A stretch of 41,238 bases of DNA from Zancudomyces culisetae (taxonomy: Eukaryota > Kickxellomycota > Harpellomycetes > Harpellales > Legeriomycetaceae): contig LSSK01001125.1 of NCBI GenBank assembly GCA_001969505.1, forward strand, positions 1 through 41,238, given 5' to 3'. The notes under the pieces were generated by a model that saw only the letters and a program-made list of their open reading frames with translations, searched no databases and was not told the DNA's origin. Both the position numbers and the translations under genes were made by a program. Shown one piece after another: positions 1 through 9,575 of this stretch; the stretch's first letter is position 1, and every line of letters begins with the position of its first letter.

Positions 1-2882
1 GTTGACCCTATGTTTGTAAATAGCTGCTTTCCCTCATTTTCTTCCAAAGCCATGTTTGCCTTTTCAAGTTTATTCTGATTTTTGTTATCATTAAAGAGAA
101 ACAAGCCTTCGGTGTTTACTGAACTTCCTCTCCTTCTTTGTATTATACCAAGTTCGGTAGCTAGACTCTGTGCTGTGATCTTTTTACCAGATGGCTTTCT
201 CTTAAACATCGGCATGGTGGGGAGATCTTTACCTACCTCTTCATAAAAATTGTTTAGATATTCATCATAGGATTTATTCATGGCTCTGTTTTTGAAAAAC
301 TCATTACTGGAGTTTGCGGTAAAAGATTTTTTGGAGTTAAGCTGATTAATTATGTATGTAACAGAGGTTCTCGACATTTCGTTTCCTGACAATGCTTGCT
401 GAACATTTCTTTTGTGGTTTTCTTCCATAAGGCTATTGTACTTTTCAATCGTCTCCATTACTTTTTTGCTTAATGTACGTTTTGACATCCTTGATCGTGC
501 AGATTCGGGTCGTACATCTTCATATTTGCGATTTTCATTTAAGTTTGCTGAGCTCTTAGAACGTCGACTGATTGCTACTTTTGGGAACGAGTCTTGCGAT
601 CCATACGCATCTCCATCAGCATTCATATCAATGCTCTTGTTTGATGGATACTTGCTCACTGTGGGGCTTTTACGCAGCGGATTGTCCATAGATCGACGTA
701 ATGAGGGTTCATCTGGATCTTCTGATATTTTATGCAGGCATGAATCTGATGTATTAGAGTTCTGATCAAAAACTTTTTTGATTGACATTCTACTTCTTGG
801 GAGCACCCTAAATAATTGTATATCAACATTAGAGTCTGTTGAATCCTGATTATCATCATTGGTGAGGTCCTCACTATTGTTTATTTCGTTATTATTAAAT
901 AACTCTTTCAGAGGTAGTCTGTTCTCTGTGGTCAATCTACTGCCTGCAGAAAGTGAGTTGTACGCATGTAACTCATTTTGCGTCTTAATATTGCTCAAAT
1001 CCAAATTGGAATAACTCATAGACAGCATATTATTTTTGGAAACTCTTGCAGAATACAGAGTACGTGAGGGTGGTGGTCCCATAACGAGCTTGTTCTGGAG
1101 ATCCGTTCTATTGTATACATCTCTACTGACATTTCTTCCCAATGATAGAACTATTGTCATGGGGGATGGAGCTTGGTAACTATCAGGTTTTCTTACTAAA
1201 TCTTTAGTTTTGAGTTCAAGTATACCCCTTCCGTCACCTTTCTGCAAGTCTAACGAATTTCGAATAAAGGTTCTTTTTCTCAACTCCAATTTTTTAGAAG
1301 AGGGGGGATTTTTTTTTCCAAATTGGCTAATGTTTTCCACAGAAAATGAATGGTTGTAAGGTACAGGGCTATCAGGGCTAGTTTTTGGTGACCCTAGCAT
1401 AGCTTTGTCGTTAAAAGATCTGATTGGAACCGTCAAATCAATTTGATCTAAGTCTGCCTCTAACACAGTTGCCTTTTTGTGCTCACCATCCAAGCGATGC
1501 TCTGAAGAATCAAGCACCTTTGGCCCTTTTCTGGCACCCAAACTCTTTTCTATGAAACAACGAACCTTCCTCAAACTTTTGTACGTATAACTTTTTCGAA
1601 CTTTCCTTGCCTTTGAACATTTATACTGGTAGTTGGAAAGCGAGTAGACAGGTACAATAGGATTTCTTGTTATTGCTGACCGTTTACTGTAATCTCGGTA
1701 CTTCTTTGCTACTCTCATCCCAACAGTATTTAATTGTAGAGCACTTTCCTTATAAAAGTGGCTGTTAAGGACCATTTTAATTTGGGTGCTTCTTTTTGAG
1801 CATCTTGGGCGTATCGAGCGTCTTTCGACAATTTGACCCATACCATTGTTTTTATGCTTCTTGGTTGATGTATAGCTGTGTACGTTTAAGGTGATGACGT
1901 TTGTAGTGGGATTATAAATTGCATATAGATCATCCTCAACCCTTCTTCTAGTGGCCCTATAGGATTTCCTGTTTCTTTTTGGTTTTGCGCTTTCAGCAAA
2001 GTATTTTTTTGCTTTTTCTATTCTGGAATCATTATTCAAACTAGAATAGCCATTTTCAAAGCCATCTAGCTTATTTAATAATTTTTTATTTTTCAGGAGT
2101 AGCGTATTTACCTCTTGAAGACTGTTATTCAATTTTTCTTTTGTGACTGTCAACTCATGCAGCAACTTAGAATAATAGTCGCCATCTTCCCGTATTTTTA
2201 ACGCGGAAATAGATTCAGGTGCATTATTGTAAAATGGTACAAGTTTTTCATTACTATTCACATATGTCTGGTTTTTCACCAAACCACCATCCATCCTGTG
2301 AATGTGTACATCCTCATTGGCGTCTAAATTGAGTATGGAGTTCTCATAAAGCCTTTTCTTCCCAAAACTAAAAGCCTTTGATCTTGGTAGACCATAATAC
2401 CCCACTGCCTCTCTCAGTACAGAAATCTGGTGCTCCAACAAACTTTTCTTTAGAGCTATGGACCTTGTCAGTTTTTTTCTTAGTCCCTGCTCAATATTTG
2501 TTAAAAGCATGGCATTTTGCAACTTTGTTTCAATGTCTTTGGGGAATAGAGATCCAGCTTCGCTCTCTAGTGAGTTTTTGATTCTGCTCACCTTTGATGA
2601 TAAATGAATTACTTCGTGGTCCGTTCTTTCAAGGTCCTTAAATCTACGGTATTCTTCTTTTGGGCTTAACATGATGTATGATGATGTTTCGGCAAGAATT
2701 CTCTTTACCATGGGTGTAAGCTCAGAGCTCGTGACTAAATTGTCTAATGAGTAATTGCTTATTGCTATAGTGCTTTGATTTCTTAGGAGCTGTGCCAAGG
2801 GTCGTGGGCTTATCATATTTTGTCCCGCTCCGTTAATTAGACCAGATCTTATGAGATCTAGGTCGTTTATTTCTTGATTCAT
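1..2882 (-). CDS. Large coiled-coil/low-complexity protein, 3' end beyond the window
   Basis: An uninterrupted reading frame of 960 codons begins at the ATG at 2880-2882 and runs off the left edge without a stop, so the C-terminus is missing. I do not recognise the family. Roughly the first 300 residues look helical, with coiled-coil character (leucine- and charge-rich stretches around residues 60-170 and again near 240-290). The rest is basic, serine- and asparagine-rich and probably disordered, with many short Lys/Arg clusters. No catalytic motif, signal peptide or membrane segment is visible. This composition is typical of fungal cytoskeletal, polarity or spindle-pole scaffold proteins, but that is only an analogy. 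The open frame over nearly 3 kb of AT-rich DNA makes the gene itself very secure. A GA-rich block (on the gene's own strand) lies about 180 nt upstream of the start. Confidence 0.85.
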   Translation of the reverse strand, partial: MNQEINDLDLIRSGLINGAGQNMISPRPLAQLLRNQSTIAISNYSLDNLVTSSELTPMVKRILAETSSYIMLSPKEEYRRFKDLERTDHEVIHLSSKVSRIKNSLESEAGSLFPKDIETKLQNAMLLTNIEQGLRKKLTRSIALKKSLLEHQISVLREAVGYYGLPRSKAFSFGKKRLYENSILNLDANEDVHIHRMDGGLVKNQTYVNSNEKLVPFYNNAPESISALKIREDGDYYSKLLHELTVTKEKLNNSLQEVNTLLLKNKKLLNKLDGFENGYSSLNNDSRIEKAKKYFAESAKPKRNRKSYRATRRRVEDDLYAIYNPTTNVITLNVHSYTSTKKHKNNGMGQIVERRSIRPRCSKRSTQIKMVLNSHFYKESALQLNTVGMRVAKKYRDYSKRSAITRNPIVPVYSLSNYQYKCSKARKVRKSYTYKSLRKVRCFIEKSLGARKGPKVLDSSEHRLDGEHKKATVLEADLDQIDLTVPIRSFNDKAMLGSPKTSPDSPVPYNHSFSVENISQFGKKNPPSSKKLELRKRTFIRNSLDLQKGDGRGILELKTKDLVRKPDSYQAPSPMTIVLSLGRNVSRDVYNRTDLQNKLVMGPPPSRTLYSARVSKNNMLSMSYSNLDLSNIKTQNELHAYNSLSAGSRLTTENRLPLKELFNNNEINNSEDLTNDDNQDSTDSNVDIQLFRVLPRSRMSIKKVFDQNSNTSDSCLHKISEDPDEPSLRRSMDNPLRKSPTVSKYPSNKSIDMNADGDAYGSQDSFPKVAISRRSKSSANLNENRKYEDVRPESARSRMSKRTLSKKVMETIEKYNSLMEENHKRNVQQALSGNEMSRTSVTYIINQLNSKKSFTANSSNEFFKNRAMNKSYDEYLNNFYEEVGKDLPTMPMFKRKPSGKKITAQSLATELGIIQRRRGSSVNTEGLFLFNDNKNQNKLEKANMALEENEGKQLFTNIGS

Positions 2883-3451
2883 TGTTGGGTTGTATATGTG
2901 GTTATCGCCTATAAAAGCACCTTGAAAGTGCTTTCAAATTGAGTATACCTGTTTTTTTGTGTGTGCTGAAAATGTTTTTTTATTGTTGATCTTTAATATC
3001 TTACTTTAATGCTTTTGTGCAAACTTGATATGATGCATTGCTCTAGTGTTTCATTTTTTTTCTCTTGTGCCTTCCCAGCTTCTTTTACTTTTGTCTTTTC
3101 CTCCTCCCTTGGGTCACTTTCTTTCTTTCTTTTTTTTCTCTCCTCTATTTGAAACAACTATCAAAATTGCCTAGCTGTATAGTTGTTTGCAAAAAACTAT
3201 ACCTTGAACTAGCTTTAGTTTTATTTATTTTTGTTATTATTTAGTTGAAAGGGAGCGCGTCTCTTTCTTTATAACATAAACTAAACCAAATGAACTTGAA
3301 TTAGAGAAAACCAAAATATAGTGAAACCAACATCACAGTGTAATGATACAAAAGTTGAAAATGTGGATGGAGACAAATCGACGCTAGGAATATTTGGGCC
3401 TTATTTAAATATAGATTTACCAAAAGCTCGTTTATTACGTACAGATTTAAA

Positions 3452-3487
3452 ATTTAACGTAAAAACAAGACTTTTTTTACGTTAAAT
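3452..3487. repeat. Perfect inverted repeat, 14-bp arms
   Basis: The arms ATTTAACGTAAAAA (3452-3465) and TTTTTACGTTAAAT (3474-3487) are exact reverse complements separated by 8 nt. It lies about 570 nt upstream of the left-edge gene's start, in non-coding DNA. It could be a protein-binding dyad or a hairpin; the sequence alone does not say which. Confidence 0.8.
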
Positions 3488-6400
3488 GACATGTAGGTTT
3501 CGGCATACGGACAAGCTGTGGTTTTCCTGAACAGCAGTGCTTTGCCGGTTGTAGAAAATTTTTTTTTGTATTAGGTTGAATGGTCAAAAACAAAATTCAA
3601 TGCTGCCTGCAGGGAACGGAATAGGAAATATTGCAAACGCGAGTTGATTTAGTGGTAACTCACTTATTCAATGTGACTATAATTCAAAATAGTTTTTTTC
3701 TTCTTTTTATGCTTTATGTAGTTGATTTAAATTTACGCAAATAATTTAATGAGGTTAAAGTAACATTGGCTGCAAAACATGCTTTTAATTGGTGTTTTAT
3801 TTAGATTTTCCACTTTGTTTTTTACCTTTGTGTAAACTTAACATGGCCTCGACTATAGTTTGATTTATGTAAAATCGTTGTACATTTGCAAATTGCTAGT
3901 ATTTTTTATCTTATTAACCCTAAACCTTAAGCACCAAAAATAACTAGTACGAGTGCTATTATTTCAGAGCAACTGGTAAATCATTATTTACATAATGTGG
4001 AACTGGTATTCGTTTTACAGATTCTTAATAGAGCCGTTTCCCAGCACTTTGTACACGCTTTGTTTGGCTATAACACGGGTTAAAGTATGAGTTTTGTAAA
4101 ATTAGTACTATAACTATAATGATTTGCTCTAGCTTTTTATTTTTCGGATTCTTTGGTTTTGCACGTTTAAAATGGCAAACTCAAATGATGAATAGAAGAG
4201 CTTTTTACTAAGGAATTGGTTTATAATTTGCTAAACCACATGTTACGGCTAAACCCGATGAAGGTGGTTATGCATTCGCTATTACTTTTGTTCTATTTAT
4301 TTTTCTATAAACTGTATATTTCGAACTTTCACAAAATGTTAGAAAAATCAGGGTGCATTAATACCTAGCTAAACCGCGCCCGATTCCCTCATTAACCAAC
4401 GGCATACATGTACCAGTGATCTATTGTAATAGATGGTCTTTTCCTGCAATGGTTTCGCTTGCTTTCATGACCAGCATGGAAAAAGTGCAAAAAAGTTGTG
4501 CAACATTACCGTTTTTTAAGCCTTAAACATATACTCCTTGACCTAGTAAGCACAAATGTACGCTATTGAGAGTTTTAGATACATTGTTCAAAATGAATGA
4601 GATCTTTTTAACATGGTAAACAAATAGAATATGATCTCTAGACTAGGTTCGTGGTCAAAATGTAAAATTCAGAACTACGAACAGCATTTCCACCTCGCAA
4701 ACAACTTTGGGATATTGCGAAAAAAAGTAAAAAGCAGAACCCTTCTAGAGTATAATGGTGGCGCTACTTTGTTTTCCATTTAATAATCGCCATACAAATG
4801 AGGACTCATGATGGTAATATTTGATCATAATTTTAGAAATTACATTCAATGACCACCAGGTTGTGAGTAGCAGAAATTTGATCACTACTTTGATTCTATT
4901 GGGAAATTCGTCTCAACATTCACTATTTTTATGTTGTACATGATGTCAACAAAAACTATAAAATCTAATGGTGGTTGTAGTGGTTAAATTGTAAAAGTTG
5001 TGTCATTGCTGCTAGAGTCAACAAATCTCTTGTCAGTTCATAGGAAATTCAACGATATTAATGTTTTTAGTATAGTGGGCTTTTCTCGTGTTCCTCCCAC
5101 TATGTCTCCCCAACGCGTTTTTGGCGTATACTTACAAGTTTACTCAATTTGTTTACCTATCATTAAACTTTCAATCAATACAATTACACGTTGCTTTATT
5201 AATTTTTAAATGTTCATTTTTGGTTTAATAGTCACTAAATGATGTTTAAGAGATAATTTGTGCCAATCTCGAATTACAAGTATGATCTTCATTAAAAATG
5301 CATATTTAATACATTAACAGTAGGTATCAGTTAAGGTTGCAAACCTGACCGAAATTCTATAAAAAAAAAGCACTGAATTCAGAACGAATCTTTGGAGCTA
5401 TGGTTTTCTTCAATAGTAACAGTACGAGTTTTTTCAATATTGCATCATGGTTCGTTTGGCCTGCTCATCCGGTTATTGATTGATGAGGTAGATGAACCTT
5501 ATTCACAAAATTTACCGCTTTTAAATGCTGCTTTAACATATGTTACTTGTTATTCTGTCCTTTTGGAGGATATGTATTCTCAGAAATTCAAAATGGTAAA
5601 TAAAAAATATATACCATGATTTATAAACTATGCTGTACTTAATGCTACCAAGTTAATAAATCTGGATAATTCGTTTTTGAAAATCGCATATATTATAAGT
5701 ACACTAAAATGGGCAGACATGCGCCTGGGATAAGTAGAGATAAAGGAAAATCACGAGCAGAAAAGTTTGTTATGTGTAAACCCATGACTTTAGCCAGTCC
5801 GTGGGTTTGGAGTGTTCCTTTATTTTGAAGATATATCCTATAATATTGTTAATGGTGAATGTGTTAGGCATTTTTTAACAGCAAAACACAGAGAAAGTTG
5901 GAAAATACTCCTAGTTCCTTTCTAATACACACAGTTTAGTGTGTGGCAATAGTTACTAACTTTTTGTTTTTTCTCAATAGATCGAAGCATAGATGGCTGG
6001 GAAAACGTTTTATTGGTGGTAGAACACAAAGAAAAAAGGGAAAGATATTACAATGGAGGCTATAGTTGTAGCGATGATAGCGGGCGTAAATTAATAAAGT
6101 AGTTTCACAACCATTTTAAAATAAAACCCTTTTGGGAAAAAAAGAAAAGGGACACTGTTCACAACACACATTCTGGTAAGTTGCAGCACAGCTCCGCCAA
6201 AACTAATAGCAAAAAGTGGGTATACACCAAAGACGTTTTTTTTCCACCGATTATGCATACCAGCTCGCCATTTTTAGAGCCATTATATTTGTTCGTCTTT
6301 CAATTTTACTTTAAGCACAGTCAACTGACTTGTTTATGAAATAAGGCCAGATTCACCTTGAAAATTTACATTTAATTGATGTTACAAGTAGTGTTCACTT

Positions 6401-6837
6401 AAGAAATTACATTCATACACACGCCCTCTTTTAACGTAGTATCTCTTACAAAAACAAATATTGAAAATCTCCATTTACAGTTGGATTAATATATTATTAA
6501 CAAATTAATATTTGAATAAAGGCACCAATAGTGGAGGCAAGTATGGCTAAATTGCCTATATATGACAGCACCGTTAAATTTTTTAAGGAACAAAGAAAAG
6601 GATGGGGCAGAAAAGAAGGTTAATTGCAAGTGCTTTTCATCAACAATTAGTTTGTGTCAAACATTATTGAGTGAAGGTAAAGCATCGAATTACAATTACG
6701 GAAAAATATTGAGTTTTTAATTCATTTGCTTATCAGTTTTATTGAGATTCAAAACCCCATTGGGTGTGACAGGAATTAAGAGTCATTTGTTTTCCCCTAA
6801 TAAACACAAATATATCAATTAATATTTCTTTTCTCAG

Positions 6838-6865
6838 ACTAGTAACAGTCTTAATTGTTACTAGT
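6838..6865. repeat. Perfect inverted repeat, 10-bp arms
   Basis: ACTAGTAACA (6838-6847) and TGTTACTAGT (6856-6865) are exact reverse complements separated by 8 nt, the same spacer length as the dyad at 3452-3487. It lies in gene-free DNA about 400 nt beyond the 3' end of HPM1. Confidence 0.75.
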
Positions 6866-7277
6866 TTGCTGGGTTATATTTCGTTTTGCTATTTTTGGGT
6901 AAAAAAAAACTTTCTTCATTAAATATGAAAAACAATTATAAATATTCACGCCACTACCCGGGACTTGCATCTATTTTACCATAGCTTTGTTTTCGAGCTT
7001 TGTTTTCATTTTACCAGAGCAGGAGGAGCAGTATTTTAAAACCACTTAAGGACAAGGTATGAAAAGTAGCCTGCTGCAACAATAAGTTAACCACACTGTG
7101 CTTTCTCGCTTAAAAGTCAATAGAGGATCAGGCTTTAAGAGGCCAGTATTAAATAAATTTCTAGTTTATAAGTAAATATATACAACCATAAAGCTGATGG
7201 CAAGGCATGTAAAGTATTGTAAAATAAAACAAAACAGAACAAAAGCAGAAAAAAAGCAGAAAAAAACAAAAGTACAG

Positions 7278-8759
7278 CTATTTCCAAGTTAGCTTTAAAA
7301 TCTCTCTATTAACGCCATAGGTGGATTTCCAAACAACCTCGACCTTCATTTCATCAAAAGTTTCGAGCAACGTTTTAAAGGAGTATATACTCCCATCAAG
7401 CCCAAAATATACAGACTTGGCAGCCACATACGCTGCAGGTACATGGCCGTTCAAATTAGTGTCGTTACTACCCTGTTTCTTGAGCGAGTTTTTGATACAC
7501 TCGTATAAGGACATATGAGTACTGGTTTCATAAATCGTTTCACTAGTAAAGATCATGTCATAGGAATTGGGATTTTCACGAGCGATATTAGACGAATATT
7601 CAGACCAGCTCCCAGAGAAGAACTTTACTCTGGATGAAAGAGGAGCCGAGGTCCCCTTTGAGTTTGCAAAAGGCGAGTTAAGAATAATTGCATCAGCCTG
7701 TGTGACCTCGTCTTCTGAAAGCTCATAAACTTCGTCACCACCCTTTTTTTTATCCACATCTTCACTCTCACTGTATAAGAGATGGCCCCTGAATTCATCC
7801 AAATCAATTTCGCACTCACCCGCAGATTGAACGAGATATCCTTTTTTTTTAAAAAAAATAATTTACATGAGTGCAACGTTTTACTTTAGATTCTACTCGG
7901 TCATTTAACAAATTAAACAATGTGCTTTTCGTGTACTTACCCTCTTCATCAAATGTATTCTCGGTACTACATCTTTCACAGGCAGCACTTTGCAAAGCGG
8001 TATTTAATAAAACGTTTGGTATGGTTATCAGCTGGATCACATCGCTATTATAGTCCTGCATATGCACTATGGATTTTGATGTGTTCAAAAGAACATGAAG
8101 CGACGGCAAAGCAGATCCACAGCCGAGTTCCAACACCTTAAGGTTTTCTAACTGCTCGTTAGTAAAGTTTTCATCCAAATAATTTATTAAGTCAATTGAA
8201 CACTCCCATGTTTTGAACCCACCTGTTTATAATAATTTTTTAAAGGCATTTTTATTCGGTTTAGTGTGATTCTTTATATTTTTTAAAAAATAGTATTTGT
8301 TTGTGAATACCTTCGTATGAACCCTTAACAATATCCGTCTCGCTTTTTATACCAACTAAGACATCGTATACTCCAGTCTTGGGCTTCTCTGAAGAACCAG
8401 CTGTTGATACCTGCTCGTTATCCAAGTCCATGGTAGTTTGATCGTTTTGTTGAGATGTATTTTCGTCCTGTAGAACCTGAAGTTTCGCATCATATATCTG
8501 ACGTTTGAATATACATTTTTGGTTTGAACTATTGTACTTTATTCTTGAAGCCACAAGAGTGTTAAAGCCCTATTTTGGTTTAATGCATCATCCCATTTTA
8601 GAAATCAAATGAAAAACATTCTGTTCTACACTCTTATCTTTTAAAGACTAATACCTTTAAATTAATGTGATGCTCTAATAATGGTTCGGTGTAGATATCG
8701 TTTCCATTCTCATTTTGGATTCCAAAGCTACGCCCTGGTGCTGACGGAGCGCTCTCCAT
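7278..8759 (-). CDS. HPM1: Protein-histidine N-methyltransferase, HPM1/METTL18 family, four exons
   Basis: Exons, 5' to 3': 8655-8759, 8311-8569, 7941-8222 and 7278-7840, giving 402 residues. Introns are 85, 88 and 100 nt, with donors GTATTA, GTATTC and GTAAGT, and all phases close. The family is identified by the order of its motifs: an N-terminal SFG motif, then KTWECSIDL, the SAM-binding motif I VLELGCGSALPS, DYNSDVIQLITIPN, FSGSW, the SETIYE motif and AAKSVYFGLDGSI near the C-terminus. S. cerevisiae Hpm1 has the same series and methylates a histidine of ribosomal protein Rpl3 (His243), affecting 60S assembly. The 5' model starts at the ATG at 8757-8759, which gives an N-terminus like Hpm1's. 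Intron 3 has no TACTAAC branch site and ends in a run of A's, so that acceptor is the least certain junction. Confidence 0.9.
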
Positions 8760-8797
8760 ACATTCATCCTCGGGCTATTTATTGTTGTATCTTTTTT

Positions 8798-8863
8798 CTG
8801 TTAGCTTGAAGGCAGCTTTTTAAGTAAAGCATCCTAGCTTTATAAATGTAGTCTTTTACTTAC
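8798..8863 (-). other. Possible 5'-UTR intron of HPM1
   Basis: On the minus strand a consensus donor (CAG, then GTAAGT) at 8863 is followed 66 nt later by AAGCTAACAG, a branch-like CTAAC directly abutting an AG, ending at 8798. This lies 39 nt upstream of the HPM1 start codon. Both sites are good but nothing coding supports it, so this is an inference. Confidence 0.35.
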
Positions 8864-8903
8864 CTGAAAGTTAAAACTAAACATTTCTTAAATTGTGGTT
8901 AAA

Positions 8904-9396
8904 ATGCTACCTCTAAATTTGGTTTTGCAAGTAATATAGAAATAGAAAACTTGGTGTTTTTTTTTACACTTTGAGAATCAATCTGTTTTAAAAAAAATTT
9001 TCATGCTAGTGGAGTATTTTGTTTTTGATCAATCATCCAAAAATTAGTGGCAAAAATTAGTAGACAAAAAAGAAGTTAGATGAGGAGAGGTAAAAAGCTT
9101 TTATAAATCAGAGAAGCTGCATTTTCTATCAGGCGATTTCCAGTATTGTAGAAGCCATAGTGTTAAACTCTTTAGTATCAGGATCTGAAGAACAAATAAG
9201 TGGGATTATGATAACTCTAGGAATCCGTAAATTTCACTTGGATCTTTATATTCGTTGCAGTTTCCTTTTACAACCAAGTAGAAACTTGTTGACCGAAAAT
9301 CTTCTCAACTCGCTCAAAGTATCTGACGTTTTGGGAGTTTTTTTAGGGCGTTATTGTATAATTCATCAACGACTTTCTTTATTATATATAAAGTAA
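8904..9396 (+). CDS. Candidate small two-exon gene, unrecognised
   Basis: An open run of 88 codons (9133-9396, stop at 9394-9396) begins directly after the acceptor-like TTTTCTATCAG. The nearest in-phase first exon is ATG at 8904 to 8930, followed by GTAATA, giving 96 residues. The product would be leucine/isoleucine-rich with no recognisable motif. The donor is weak, there is no TACTAAC branch site, and the first exon lies within the HPM1 promoter. I include it because 88 stop-free codons after a good acceptor are notable here, but it may be chance. With the exception of this and the HPM1 upstream signals, 8760-9575 holds nothing I can assign. Confidence 0.2.
8993..9003. promoter_or_regulatory. 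RRPE-like element upstream of HPM1
   Basis: AAAAATTTTCA matches the core of the ribosomal RNA processing element (TGAAAAATTTT, either strand) found upstream of yeast ribosome-biogenesis genes. It is about 235 nt from the HPM1 start, and HPM1 modifies a ribosomal protein. In DNA this AT-rich a chance match is quite possible. Confidence 0.25.
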
Positions 9397-9575
9397 TAGA
9401 GAATAAGATGCACAATTTTTGAGATTGATGCTAACTACAAAAAAAATATAACAAGAACAACAATAATAAAATGAAATGCTGGATTTGAATAGTACTTTTC
9501 ATGAGCCCAAATAGTTGATTCCAGGCTATTGGTGTTACAGTTTAGTGATCAGTACAAATAGGAACACAGTGCCTA

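Larger units (their letters stand above)
2883..7277. other. Gene-free AT-rich interval of 4.4 kb
   Basis: No convincing gene is visible on either strand. The longest open frames are about 70-75 codons, lack recognisable motifs and mostly start at non-ATG codons. The best is 5381-5619 (plus), an open run between an AG acceptor-like site and a GTAAAT donor-like site, which could be an exon or a relic. The interval holds the promoter of the left-edge gene at one end and the 3' flank of HPM1 at the other, plus two short perfect inverted repeats. I saw no tRNA T-arm, snRNA core, transposon or long direct repeat. It is the longest empty stretch in the window. Confidence 0.6.

Noticed and set aside
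3641-3690. D-arm-like TTTAGTGGTAACTCAC suggesting a tRNA.
   Set aside because: No T-arm (GTTCRAxxC), anticodon stem or acceptor pairing follows.
4182-4188. ATGATGA, a possible snoRNA box C.
   Set aside because: No CTGA box D lies within the next 100 nt and there is no terminal stem.
7841-7866. A 26-nt GTAAAT...AAAAAG interval as the third HPM1 intron.
   Set aside because: It is too short to splice; the GTAAGT donor at 7940 gives a normal 100-nt intron and keeps the frame.
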